A DNA stretch of 64,000 nucleotides from Meconema thalassinum (taxonomy: Eukaryota > Arthropoda > Insecta > Orthoptera > Tettigoniidae): contig OX336388.2 of NCBI GenBank assembly GCA_946902985.2, positions 1,389,934,223 to 1,389,998,222 of the forward strand, read 5' to 3'. The notes beneath the pieces are model-generated. The model did no database searches and was not told the origin of the DNA. It saw only the letters and a list, made by a program, of their open reading frames with translations. Below are positions 22,325 through 31,886 of the stretch, piece by piece (position 1 is the stretch's first letter; every line of letters begins with the position of its first letter). A program made the translations under genes and the position numbers.

Positions 22325-23089
22325 ATGGCACCTAGCCTTGTTATAGAAACAGTAGACCCCTACTACAGGTTGACGATGGATGTCTTTGAACGTGCGTTCA
22401 TGGCCAAAGCTAGGTCTGGCCCCATACATGATCCTAAACAAGAAACAGATCCTGATAATAAACACTATGTGGATAGGTCTGTAGTGCCACGCACAAAACA
22501 GGAAGATTATGACTTTAAGGGAAAGCGGTTAACCCATGTGAAACATCCTCAAATGTCTACAGATGTTACTACAAAAAAGTATGTGGATAACAAAGTGTAT
22601 GAATCTTATTACAAAGAGCCTCAGCTTAGAGTGAATGGCTATACCGCTAATCATCACCGCATTATTCACGTGAAAGACCCACAAGACGAAGAATGTACCA
22701 AACGTTACGTGACCTATCAAATGAAAAGGCTTTATAAATTTATCCCATCTGTATTTTTAGTGTATCTGACAAATGAAAAACCTGTGAATGACAGAAACCA
22801 TTTACCGCTAGTCCATGACCAGCACTTGACCTATGTGCTTGCTTTGGGTTTAAACCACTATCGATTACAGTATGATGGAACCATTCACATCAAGTACGCG
22901 ATGCCTGATGAAAACCATTTACATGTAGAGATAAACGGTCATAGGATGTTGGTCCATAACCATGAAATGGTCAATGCAGGTGACGAATTATCCTTTCATC
23001 TCATGTTGACATGGGATGAAAAGCAAGCGGGAAAAACCATAAACGATTTCCCTCTTTATGTGGAATTGGAATATACAGCCATGAAATAA
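22325..23089 (+). CDS. fibre-like virion protein
   Basis: Intact 254-codon frame, ATG at 22325. The N-terminal half contains about three spaced repeats ending in a K-x-Y-V-D/T pattern: 'PDNKHYVDRSV', 'DVTTKKYVDNKV' and 'DEECTKRYVTYQM'. Each is preceded by an 'HVKxPQ' or 'HDPKQ' block. Such repeats occur in shaft regions of trimeric fibres. The C-terminal half (from about residue 138) is beta-rich with 'MLVHNHEMVNAGDELSFHLM' and could be a globular head. The position next to the packaging ATPase and before PX/protease/penton/capsid fits a receptor-binding or tail-fibre role. That role is an inference from layout and repeats. It is the only capsid-region gene here without a stop or shift. Confidence 0.6.
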   Translation: MAPSLVIETVDPYYRLTMDVFERAFMAKARSGPIHDPKQETDPDNKHYVDRSVVPRTKQEDYDFKGKRLTHVKHPQMSTDVTTKKYVDNKVYESYYKEPQLRVNGYTANHHRIIHVKDPQDEECTKRYVTYQMKRLYKFIPSVFLVYLTNEKPVNDRNHLPLVHDQHLTYVLALGLNHYRLQYDGTIHIKYAMPDENHLHVEINGHRMLVHNHEMVNAGDELSFHLMLTWDEKQAGKTINDFPLYVELEYTAMK

Positions 23090-23151
23090 CATCCTGGCGT
23101 TAGTTGTGACTCAAACTTTCTTGTGAAAGGTTGTTGGTCATCATCATCATC

Positions 23152-24001
23152 ATGGTGAAACAAAAATATGTGGTAAAAAAAAAGACTAAAAATAAGACCC
23201 TGTCATTGTCAAAGCCTGGGCTTATGGCATTCGTGGACAAGCCCTTGCAAAAGAAAAAAAATAATGTGTTGACCATAAGGAAAGCCCTCCGAGAAGCACA
23301 GAGACGTGTTATTCCAAAACGTCAGCGACAGGGTTCAAACCAAGGGCGAGTGATTCCCGTCCCCAAACGAGCGGGATTTTTACCTGCATTATTTGCCGGC
23401 TTGGCTGCTCTGGGTTCAGTTTTGGGCGGTGGCGAAAACCATTAAAGCCGTGCAGCAGGGCAAGCAAGAACAAATAGAAAGTCAGCGACATAATGACACG
23501 ATGGAAGCCATTGCTATGTGGGCTATAAATGGCAATTTAAAGCCAGCCTTTTATCAGCAAGGATTTGGGATTTCACCATTTCGAAATAAAAAAAACACAT
23601 TTTTAACTTCGGCCATAGCGAGACATGCCCAGACGCATCAACAAGTGGAAAGCTATGCTAGACAACTAAAGCTTTCTCATTTTCAACTAGATTCTACCGC
23701 ACCAGTGACTTACAAGTTGGTGCTAAAGCCACTATGCAGTTTGTGTATAAAGCAACAACACCGTCTAGGAATGGTGTTAGTGTTTATGCGAAATCAATTA
23801 CCCCCACGACCCTGGAAACAGGAATGTTCTGTTGTCAATTTGGATGATCACCGAGGACCAGGAACGCATTATGTAGCTTATGTCAAAGAGGGATCCACCG
23901 TATGGTACTTTGACAGTTTTGGGAATTTGCCCCCACCCATGGAACTAGTAACCTATTTTGGAAACAAGTTCAAGATATATTATAATGTGATACGTGAGTA
24001 A
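23152..24001 (+). pseudogene. PX-like and adenain-like cysteine protease region
   Basis: The first part (23152-23445; ATG chosen at 23152) is very basic ('KKTKNKTLSLSKPG') and ends in a hydrophobic helix, 'FLPALFAGLAALGSVLGG', like the PX/pVI-type small core proteins of this group. A frameshift at about 23435 leads into 'AKTIKAVQQGKQEQIESQRHND', and from about 23790 the adenain-like protease: 'VFMRNQLPP', 'NLDDHRGPGTHYVAY' (catalytic His) and 'VWYFDSFGNLPPP' (catalytic Asp region). The frame stops at 23999-24001, before the Cys-containing segment, so the active site is incomplete. About 97 bp copied from the downstream penton gene end interrupts the protease N-terminus (23689-23786). Confidence 0.8.
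23689..23786 (+). repeat. 98-bp segment shared with penton gene end, copy A
   Basis: From CTAGATTCTACCGCACCAG to GGAATGGTGTTAGT this segment is nearly identical to 24706-24800. In copy B the segment continues the penton frame naturally. In copy A it interrupts the protease, so A looks like the derived copy. Confidence 0.85.
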
Positions 24002-24018
24002 TCGTTAAACTTTTTTAT

Positions 24019-24752
24019 ATGAGACGCAGCTTAAGCAAAAACGTCAACAGTATGTCAGCAGAAAGTAAAACGTTTACACTGCATGGACGTGGACCTGAAG
24101 TCAGCCTAGACTTTTACCCGCCCTTCGAATTGAGTGAAAAACCCTATGGTTTAGGACTTGTTTCACTTGAAACGTACAAATGAATATACAGCATACGTGA
24201 AAATGTGAACAACAAGTTTCACACTGAACTCTGGTGGATATACGATAGATGATATTTATGAACACATTTATGTGGTGTTGATCAATGAATATGGTTTAAA
24301 GTCATTTCTCGATGGAACGCGAAAATTTGAACTTATAGGAAATACCAACACTCATCGCTGCAGTATTTTCTCCACATTCAAAATAGACTTTAAAACACGC
24401 CCCGATTCCATTGGTCCATTACTAGGATTTAAACCACGCGTGTTGGAGCCCAACAAAAAACATGAATCAGACCATGAAGTGGAATTCATTGAGGACCATC
24501 ATGTGTCGGTGACGTGTAATATTATTAGCCAAGTGTACACCAATTAAGAACCATCGCATTCGCTTTATGACTATTGTGACATCGCCCAATGGGTATATTA
24601 TTCGTGAAAACTCTCCAGTGGTGCTTTTTCATTCTGTGGCTCTTAATGGTATTTGTAATATAACATTACGACTGATCAATAGAGATCATCAACTCATTCA
24701 ACTAAATTCTACCACACCAGTGACTTACAAGTTGGTGCTAAAGCCACTATGA
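24019..24752 (+). pseudogene. penton-like minor capsid protein
   Basis: Single jelly-roll vertex protein of the Polinton/adintovirus virion. The start is near 24019-24052 ('MSAESKTFTLHGRGPEV'). Blocks in order: 'PYGLGLVSLETYK' then stop (TGA at about 24181) and a frame change; 'RCSIFSTFKIDF', 'IGPLLGFKPRVLEPN' and 'VSVTCNIISQVYTN' then stop (24545); then, in a shifted frame, 'GYIIRENSPVVLFHSVALNG' and 'YKLVLKPL' to 24752. The 'GFxPRVL' and 'VTCNI' blocks are those I associate with the penton family of these elements. At least two frameshifts plus stops disable it. The next gene starts almost immediately. Confidence 0.72.
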
Positions 24753-24800
24753 AGTTTGTGTATAAAGCAACAACGCCGTCTAGGAATGGTGTTAGTTGTT
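24706..24800 (+). repeat. 98-bp segment, copy B (source-like)
   Basis: Matches 23689-23786. Here it covers the last penton codons and the following noncoding bases, then diverges at GTTAGTTGTTTTCCACG. Confidence 0.85.
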
Positions 24801-24805
24801 TTCCA

Positions 24806-25798
24806 CGTGAATACACGTTAACATCCAAGGACAAGCAGATTTTACAGCATTTGGGTTACCACGTCAACCCCCATGATGAATTATATCCTAGAGGTAGCGA
24901 ACCGTATCGAGGAGCAACCAGGAGTGGTAAGAATTGATCTCCATTCCTATCAAGCTCAAACACCTGGACTCAATAACAATGATGAAATTCAATTTATCAA
25001 CAACCAAGATATTTACACCCTACCGCATGAAAGTGTCATTCAGATTGAAGGTCGGCTCACCAAAGCCGATGGCTCTACACCCACCACATCCAAGTTAGCC
25101 AACCATGGTTTGGCCTTTGTGTTTTCTGAGGTGCGGTATGTCATTAACGGTATCGTGGTGGATAGCATTCGAAATGTGGGTATTTCCAGTGTCATGAAAC
25201 TAGACCCCTCTTATAGTGAGGAAGAAGGTAAAACACTTTGCATGGCGGGTTGGTGGCCTGACTCAACCAATGACTGGATGGTACACACCGATTGCACCTT
25301 TACTGGATATTTGCCTCTTAAACTGATTTTGTCTGTAAAACAGCCCACTATACAGAGAGAGAGACCTCTGTACATGATCGTGGGTTTTCAAACGAATCGC
25401 AAGTATCAACAAACCAAAGATGCCACGCAATTTGATCACCTGCAATTGAGAAATGAACGTATTTTCCTCAACGGAGCTGTGTTTCCCTATGAAGGACTGG
25501 ATTTGGCCTTTTCAAAAAATAAGTTTGGTCCCCTATACGACTTGATTTTAAATTTCGATGGTCGTATTATCAAAAAGAGAACAGCCCCATGCTGCTACCA
25601 CAAGCGTTCAAGGCAAGGGCGCCACTGATTGTCTTTGACTGTTCTTACCTGGAAGAGTCTGTCAAGCCATCCAATATTGACATCCCACTAGATTTTGAAA
25701 CGCATGATAATGTACCAGCCAATACGACGGCCTCCTGTTTGATTATTCATCACAAACAAGTTAACTATTATCCACTGTCCAAACAAGTGTATAAATAA
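24806..25798 (+). pseudogene. major capsid protein (double jelly roll), internally deleted
   Basis: Main virion shell protein. N-terminal codons lie at about 24806-24900, then the frame shifts at about 24900-24940 into 'VVRIDLHSYQAQTPGLNNND'. That frame is long and open, with 'DIYTLPHESVIQIEGRL', 'FVFSEVRYVINGIVVDSIRN' and 'TGYLPLKLI', then the second-half blocks 'MIVGFQTNRKYQQ', 'FDHLQLRNERIFLN' and 'FPYEGLDLAF'. A second shift at about 25590-25610 leads to 'PLIVFDCSYLEESVKPSNID' and 'NVPANTTASCLIIHHKQVNY', ending at 25796-25798. 'LPLKLILSV' passes straight to the second jelly-roll blocks, so the segment joining the two barrels appears missing. Family length is about 450 or more residues; about 330 remain. 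Confidence 0.8.
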
Positions 25799-25863
25799 CA
25801 GGGCAACCCACGTCAAGCCGCTCTGTCATGTCTTGCTTTAAAGCCTCAAGAGACGTCACATCC

Positions 25864-26338
25864 ATGAATTTAAACTCTGAGGAACAACGTTTCGAGGCCT
25901 GTGTCTTTCATAAACCCTCAAGCCTTGGCGTCCGCTGGATTCTATTATTTAAAAACAAGAGATGACGTGAAATGTGCCTTTTGTGCTATCACCATAGACC
26001 AATGGCAAGAGTGCGATGAACCCATGCAGGAACATCAGCGCAGGTCACCCGCCTGCCCCTACCTGTGCAGAATGGGGGTGGGAAATATACCCTGTCATTC
26101 AAGTTATCCCTCACTCGTGCCTCTGAGTAATGAAAAAACAAGTTACGATACATGCGGACTCTATGGTGCTTCGGTGAGCAGCTCACCGTCAAAAATGCCT
26201 AGTTTAGTGACATTGGGACATCATCGGTGTTATGGACGTTACAAACGCAAAAGACTGTATTGTTGTATGAGTTGGTATCGCACCTATCCTAAAATGATTA
26301 AAGCCTGTAAGACGTGTTATGACAATAAAATGATGTAA
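25864..26338 (+). pseudogene. BIR-domain protein with degenerate RING-like end (IAP-like)
   Basis: BIR domains bind and block caspases or their activators in IAP proteins of insects and insect viruses. ATG at 25864 begins 'NLNSEEQRFEA', then a frameshift at about 25900-25910 leads into 'ALASAGFYYLKTRDDVKCAFC', with 'HQRRSPACPYL' following. The zinc ligands fit C-x2-C-x16-H-x6-C exactly. The C-terminal part is Cys/His-rich (26150-26338: 'TCGLYG', 'VTLGHHRCYGRYKRK', 'YCCMSWYRTYPK') and looks like a RING-type finger in which several ligand positions read Tyr instead of Cys. This is my interpretation. It sits directly after the capsid gene on the same strand, as an accessory gene. The frameshift makes a full-length product unlikely. 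Confidence 0.72.
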
Positions 26339-26506
26339 TATAAAAAACTTAGGTGGTTGTTCTTGTTATATCTCATGTCCCCCTGTCCTACACTAACCTC
26401 AATTTTTTTTTAAACTAGCATGGCAGGTAAGTCCATGTCATGGTCACACCTTAGTCATTGATCGTCAGTCAGTCGTCAGTTGGACTTGGTCCAGGCAAGC
26501 GGCAAC

Positions 26507-27014
26507 ATGTTGCGCACACTCATTGTGGATTGTCAAGGGTTTAAAATTGGTGACTACAAATTTATACTTAAACAAGTGGTCATTATCGATTGTACCTCTT
26601 TTTGGATATCACAAGCTACGCATTTAATATTTAAACCGCCCCATGCTTTTGATTTGTTGTGTGAAAAAGATCGTAAACAAACCCAGTGGATTGAAAATCA
26701 TAGATAGCTAGACTGGAATCAAGGAAGCATTTCCTATAAATATTTGGACGTGGTTATGAAAGCGCACTTGTCCTCAGCCAATGTGGTATTTGTGAAATGT
26801 AATGAAAAACGACCTCATGGACTTGGGCTGCCCCTCATTGCAAACGCTCATGGATACTTGTCCCTGTGGCAGCATTACCCATATAGCCCTAGCACATGTG
26901 TGGCATCTATTTCATTGGTTAACCACGCATTTCTGCTGGGAGTTGTTCAACAAAATTAATACTCAAGATTTACCTGTGAATGACGCCAGTGAGATTTCTA
27001 CAAGCGAGGTGTAA
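26507..27014 (+). pseudogene. exonuclease-like Polinton accessory ORF
   Basis: The first part (26507-26707) reads 'MLRTLIVDCQGFKIGDYKFILKQVVII' and 'HLIFKPPHAFDLL'. After a stop at 26705 it continues with 'VVFVKCNEKR' (about 26775-26810) and, in a shifted frame, 'LGCPSLQTLMDTCPCGSITHI' with a Cys-x-Cys and further His/Cys. I recognise the pattern from uncharacterised insect virus/transposon proteins; the D-x-Q start followed by a beta-strand pattern recalls the RNase H-like 3'-5' exonuclease fold. That fold call is inference. Two stops and one frameshift break it. It sits between the IAP-like and PLA2-like genes. Confidence 0.45.
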
Positions 27015-27034
27015 ACATCTACGGAACGTCGTAC

Positions 27035-27362
27035 CATGGAGAAAGGCAATGCTACAGACAAAGCCATCGGCAACTTCTTTGTGTGCAAAAAAAGAAACTA
27101 GAAAGTTTTACCGAAGAGGAACTATTGGCGCTGCCCAAGTCGTTCATTTATTATGTAGCCGCCAACGCGGTGAAATAAATCTGGCAACATGTACCAAAAT
27201 CATGGACTCAAGACCCTGTGTTGAGTGAATTGCAACTCTTTACGGATTACGATCACCATAAGCAAGTGGCCATGGCAAAAAAAAACTCAAAGCGACAGTG
27301 CGCGACTTGCCAGCTGGTCAAACTGTATCACGGACATAAAAGTCCATGTAAAGACTGTTGAA
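27035..27362 (+). pseudogene. small Cys-rich ORF, unknown
   Basis: Starting at an ATG at 27035, the plus strand gives 'EKGNATDKAIGNFFVCKK', then in a shifted frame 'LESFTEEELLALPKSFIYY', and after a stop 'LSELQLFTDYDHHKQVAM' and 'CATCQLVKLYHGHKSPCKDC' (27299-27358). The last has four Cys and a His in a zinc-knuckle-like spacing. No family is recognised. Its place in the gene row suggests a small accessory protein. Confidence 0.35.
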
Positions 27363-27378
27363 TCATTCCACGGGTGTC

Positions 27379-27812
27379 ATGGCGAGAAAAAGCAACAACA
27401 ACAAACACAAACATCGTCCACAGAGGAGGAGGAAGACCAAACCTTTTCACCATCCACGGAAAAGTATATGCCAGACCTGTACTGGCAATGGCGTCATTGA
27501 CAAAGTGATTCAATACTTCCCTTTCGAAATCCATCTCCCAAGGTATCGTTTTTGTGGCCCTGGAACTCGTCTGGAAAACGTTTGCAGCGTGGTGATGTAC
27601 CCATTAATCTTTTGGATCAAGCATGTAAAGAACACGATCTTTCTTATCGCCATAGTCATCCTGATTTAAGACATGCGGCAGATAAATTGTTATTGAAAAA
27701 AACTAAACAACGTTTCACATCCTGTGATGCCTCAGTGGGTGAGAGGATGGCAGCCCTGATTGTGATGAGTGCTATGAAAGGAAAGTTGATCATGCATGGA
27801 CATGAATATTGA
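27379..27812 (+). pseudogene. parvovirus-type phospholipase A2-like protein
   Basis: Parvovirus capsid N-termini carry a phospholipase A2 domain that opens endosomal membranes, and homologues occur in other animal viruses and insect elements. Here a basic N-terminal region ('RKSNNNKHKHRPQRRRKTK') precedes the calcium-loop motif 'RFCGPGTRLE' (about 27545-27575). After a one-base frame change in a run of A at about 27573-27577 comes 'GDVPINLLDQACKEHDLSYRH', with the catalytic His-Asp pair (27633-27638), then 'DLRHAADKLL' and a hydrophobic end to 27810-27812. Loop and catalytic residues are both present, only in different frames. The PLA2 assignment is firm; a role in entry is inferred. Confidence 0.85.
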
Positions 27813-27829
27813 GGAATTGGGATTTGTTT

Positions 27830-28865
27830 GTATTTTATTTTCTTTTGTCAATCCATATGGCTATGAAATAAAAACAAAAGGTTTACCAGAGCACAATGTG
27901 ATTTTATTTTTAAAAAATCATGATGTTGATGGGCAGATTTCACATTTTCACACATTGCCAATTTGCAATTTCCAGTTTTAAAATATGTCTGTTTCAAGTT
28001 TTGCGTTTTTGTTATAGATTTTTCTATTTTGCAGATTACACTGTTTAAAAAATGTCCGTTTGAAGTTTTTGAATTTTTATATTTGACTCATGGCCATTTC
28101 CAGTTTCTAAAAATAGTTTTACGTTTTTAATTTTTTTTTATATGGATTTTCCATTTTTGCTGTTTACACTTTTTTCATTTGGTGTATGTCGAAGGTTGAG
28201 ATTTGTCAATGATGTTGATGCGAGTGCCTGACCATGATAATGATGCAGTGCGTTTATGGGGGTTGCGGAAACGTGCAGGTCTACGACTACTGCAGGTAAG
28301 GATTTTTTTTTTACAAAAAATAATGTATATTGACCGCTACATTTCAAAGAAAAGAACAAAACTTTTGACAAAACAAAATGACTATATAAGTGACAATTTC
28401 CCCCTCCCCATCCACCTTACCTCGCCGTGTTTGCTTTGGTCATACACACCAGCTTTCTCTCTCTACTCATACAATCACACCTGTCTTTGGGAACAAACAC
28501 AACCACTTTATTTATTCCCAAAAGCACATTCTCTACATGCACACTTATCCCAAAAGAACTTTTTAGTTTACCATTTACATTACAAAAAAAATTAAATACT
28601 AGTCGTTAAAGTTACTAAAATACTATTACTCATTTCATATTTACTAATACTACAGCTTTGAATGATTCAAACTATTTACCAATTTGCAATTCCCAACTCT
28701 GTTAAATTTAAAATAAGGTTGCATAGAACCTTTTTAAAGAGCAAAAGGTCCAAGTGGGTTGCCACTACATACAAAATCCACTATTTACAACGTCAAAAAC
28801 CAATTATTACAAAATACTAAATCTACGAGTTACAAAACGCCATGTCCCTAAACGAACAAAGAGAA
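27830..28865. other. noncoding region between PLA2-like gene and polymerase
   Basis: AT-rich. The left part (about 27930-28180) contains one to two inverted copies of the 107-bp repeat that is tandem at 37985-38330. The right part (about 28200-28865) matches, in inverse orientation, the inner element at about 30680-31060, sharing for example blocks around TTTATTCCCAAAAGCA and CTACTACTGCAGGTAAGG. The two nested elements therefore belong to one family. Confidence 0.7.
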
Positions 28866-29640
28866 AAATCACACCTCCACCTCCTTGCGGTCATAACCCT
28901 AGGGCAGGCTGGTGGGCAGGTCATCAGCCCACACACGTTTGTTATCCATGGAGGCAAGGATGCGTTTTCTCTGTTCTACAAGATACAAATGATGGTTGCT
29001 GGATTGCATCCTGCACTGTGTTGGGACATAGCTTTGCCAGTGCGTAAAACCGCCAGGTAGTCGTCTACACGTAGCAATTTTACAACTACCCTACCTACAC
29101 CGTTTGCTCTTTTGGCTTCCTTACAGTCTAGTGTGCGATAAGCGTACATTTTCGAGGCCAAACCTACGATTTCCGTCATTACGAAATCACCGCATTCATC
29201 TTTTAAAACGCCCATTTTCTTCTTGTTTTTATGGGCAGCTGAACCACGTTGTCAGCGCTATACGAAGAGGTGTCGAACCAGTCACTATGCTGCCTCATGA
29301 CGTCATAGGGGTTGCAGTGGCGAGTGTGGTAAATGAATTAGTCCGTATTCATATACAAAAGAGAGACGTCCTCAAAATGGCGTTTGGCCAACTCATAGTT
29401 GAATCGATACATGACCGATTTGGAAAAGTCTAAAATCACTTGGCCCAAGTAAATGGGCTTATCCATGCTCACGCTGGTCTTACTCAATTCATTAGTGGCC
29501 AAATCATCATCGATAATGTTGATCGATTTAAAATTTGGTTTTGCAATGTACCGCCGGGCACCGTAACCTCTTTCCCAGACATTGACCAATTTAATGTCAC
29601 GGTATTTGCGAACATTTTCCATTGACTTGCCATAGATGCA
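28866..29640 (-). pseudogene. outer DNA polymerase B, C-terminal part
   Basis: Protein-primed polymerase B that would replicate the element. On the minus strand from 29640: 'NNCIYGKSMENVRKYRDIKL' (palm), 'KPIYLGQVILDFSKSVMYRF', then the palm catalytic block reads 'LLYMNTD' followed by a stop where the family has D-T-D-S. One catalytic Asp is therefore replaced by Asn and the next codon is TAA. A frame change near 29215 leads to 'GVLKDECGD', 'EIVGLASKMYAYRT' and 'KRANGVGRVVVKLLRVDDY' (thumb/C-terminus). The upstream part of the same gene lies at 53407-56222, 23.75 kb away, because the inner element inserted between them. Confidence 0.87.
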
Positions 29641-29646
29641 GTTGTT
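29641..29646. other. 6-bp target duplication of the inner element, left
   Basis: GTTGTT immediately precedes the AGTAGATG end. The identical hexamer follows the other end at 53401-53406. Six bp is the Polinton hallmark. Confidence 0.92.
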
Positions 29647-30697
29647 AGTAGATGTTTCTGGAGAGTTCAAAACCCTCCACACAAGATGGCGGTGGCGCGA
29701 TATTTAGCGAACCCATGGTGGGATGTTAACAAATGCGGTGTTGTAGGACTCTGGCTAACGCCCTCTTTCCTATGGACAACTTATTTCCACCCCAATATAA
29801 AACCTACCCCTACTAGGGGGTGAAAGAGTAATTTTAGGTAAACATTGCTTCCCATGTGCAACATGCATGCAGTTTAATGCTATGATTAAATTAAACGTTG
29901 TTCCACACAAGAGACATGTGTACGGTGGAATGCCGCTATGATTTAACATTTTTGTTTTTACGCATGCCCACTCATGTCTTTTGTAAGAGGGTGTGCTTTT
30001 TTAAAGATGGCGTCTGCAGTCTGACCCAACCCACGAGGGGTGATCAAAAAGTATTCCCAGTGACGCTTGTCGATTGGCAAACCAATAATCAAAGAGGGGT
30101 ATGTCAGACCTTGAGGCGATAACCCCTTTTGATTGATCCCTGTTGACTATTCCCTTTGGACGGGTCCTTTTTGAAGGGAGTCATTTTTGACAGGTCCTTA
30201 TTGATGGGTCCCTGTGGACGGGTCCTTATTGATGGGTCCCTTTTGACTGATCCCTATGGACTGGCCCATGACTTTTTCCAAATTATATCAAAGGGCCTAA
30301 CTACATTTGTGTGTAAGGCAGTGTATTGAACTGACGTTGTTCGCCAGTTCTCACTACTACAATCTGATAACGATATGAAAGGAAAGTGATGAAATACATG
30401 TGAACACGTTTGAGATGACATTACCGACCCCTTGTGAAAACCACATGTAAGCTAACAAGTCACATCCTGTTTTGGTTCGTACGTGAGAAAATGCAAGTTC
30501 ATGTGTAATATGACCTAACGCACAAGTGTTCACCTTGGATGTTAGCTGTACACGTGCATGATAAGAGCTAACAAGTCACATCCTGTTTGGTTCGTATGTA
30601 GCGCTAGGGCTAATGCACACACCCTAGTACACGGGACACATGCAATTTGAGGACAGGTCAAGGGACGTAAGTGTGAAAATTGGTGGATGGAGGTGTG
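29647..30697. repeat. inner element left terminal inverted repeat
   Basis: Matches the reverse complement of 52279-53400. Outer blocks are AGTAGATG and ACACAAGATGGCGG. Inner parts are a short GGTCC-rich minisatellite (about 30130-30275, period about 15) and a 115-bp-spaced repeat, AACAAGTCACATCCTGTTT (about 30456 and 30570). Confidence 0.92.
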
Positions 30698-31883
30698 ATT
30701 TCTATATTTTATTGTTTAAGGACATGGCTTTTTGTAACCAGTAGATTTAATTGATTTAGTATTTTGTAAATATTTATTTTTGTAATTGTAAATAGTGGAA
30801 ACCATTTATTTTTGTAATGGTAAATGTTAAATGTATAACTAAAAGTTCTTTGGGATAGTGTGCACGTCAAGAATGCTTTTGGGGATAAATAGAGTGGTTG
30901 TATTTGTTCTCACAGACAGGCATGGTTGTGTGAATCTATGACTACAGAGAGAGAGAGAGAGAAGTGTGTAAAACGGCCTTACCTGCAGTAGTAGTAGTAG
31001 AACTCTATGTTTTGCAAACACATAGACAGACTGTACCATTGCCATGGTCAAGCACTCACTTTAACACCATTTACAAAAACTTAAAATGAAAAATCATGTT
31101 TCGCAAATATGAACTTTTGAGATAAACAAAATAAAAATAAAATGTGTAAACAACAAATTGGAAAATCCATGTTTCCATATCATGAAATTCAAACTGACAT
31201 TTAATAAGAAATGCAAATGGAAAATTGACAAATTGCAATGTGTGAAATGTGAAAATGAACAAATGGCTATCACTATTTCAAAAAAAATGGTCCTGTATGG
31301 TTGAGGTGTGAATCAAACCCTCTCTACTTATTTGGACCACCCGAGACTGAGTATACATGTTTTAGTCCTCATACCACTTTTAAAATTTTGTGTTAATGCT
31401 GGGAATTCAACCCAAAAGCTTGTAGGGGAGACCAAGGTTAGAATATGTTAAACAGATAGCCTTGAATATAGGGTGTGGTAGTTATATAGAGATGAAGCAA
31501 TTAGCTCGGGACAGGGGGCATTGAGATCTGCAGCAAATCAGTCAAAAAACTAAAGACTCAACAACATGCAAGCTCACCAAGATAATGTTGTATAACGGTA
31601 AAATGTTAGTCAACGAACACTAATGCATTACTAAAACCCATGACACGATACCTAATAGCTTTTCTAAAATTATTTTAAAATGCCTTTAACCCTATATTAA
31701 TTTAAACACCCAGTTCACAAGACTCATAACTGCAATGTTATGGTAAAACAAAATCTATATTTCAAAACAAGCAAGTGGTTTAGTCAATGTATACTGGGAA
31801 AGGTTTTGTAAACACTCAAGTCCACAAGACTAATTAAATTAGTATCTGTCAGGTTGGTCGAGTGATTAAGGTGTTTGACTTAA
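30006..31883. repeat. 1.88-kb tandem duplication, copy 1
   Basis: Almost identical to 31884-33764, with only a handful of substitutions and one 3-bp difference. It starts inside the left terminal repeat (GATGGCGTCTGCAG). It includes a GA repeat, one 107-bp-type repeat and, at its right end, the first half of a tRNA. The junction with copy 2 has the short shared sequence TTAAGATGG, pointing to microhomology. Confidence 0.93.
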
Positions 31884-31886
31884 GAT
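31848..31886 (+). pseudogene. 5' half of tRNA-Leu at duplication junction
   Basis: The acceptor 5' strand, D arm and anticodon arm up to TTAAGAT match the complete tRNA at 33729 with one difference in the D arm. The rest is replaced by the start of duplication copy 2, so it cannot fold as a tRNA. Confidence 0.9.

Noticed and set aside
31848..31886. A second tRNA-Leu
   Set aside because: Only the 5' half is present, joined to repeat sequence; no acceptor 3' strand or T arm.
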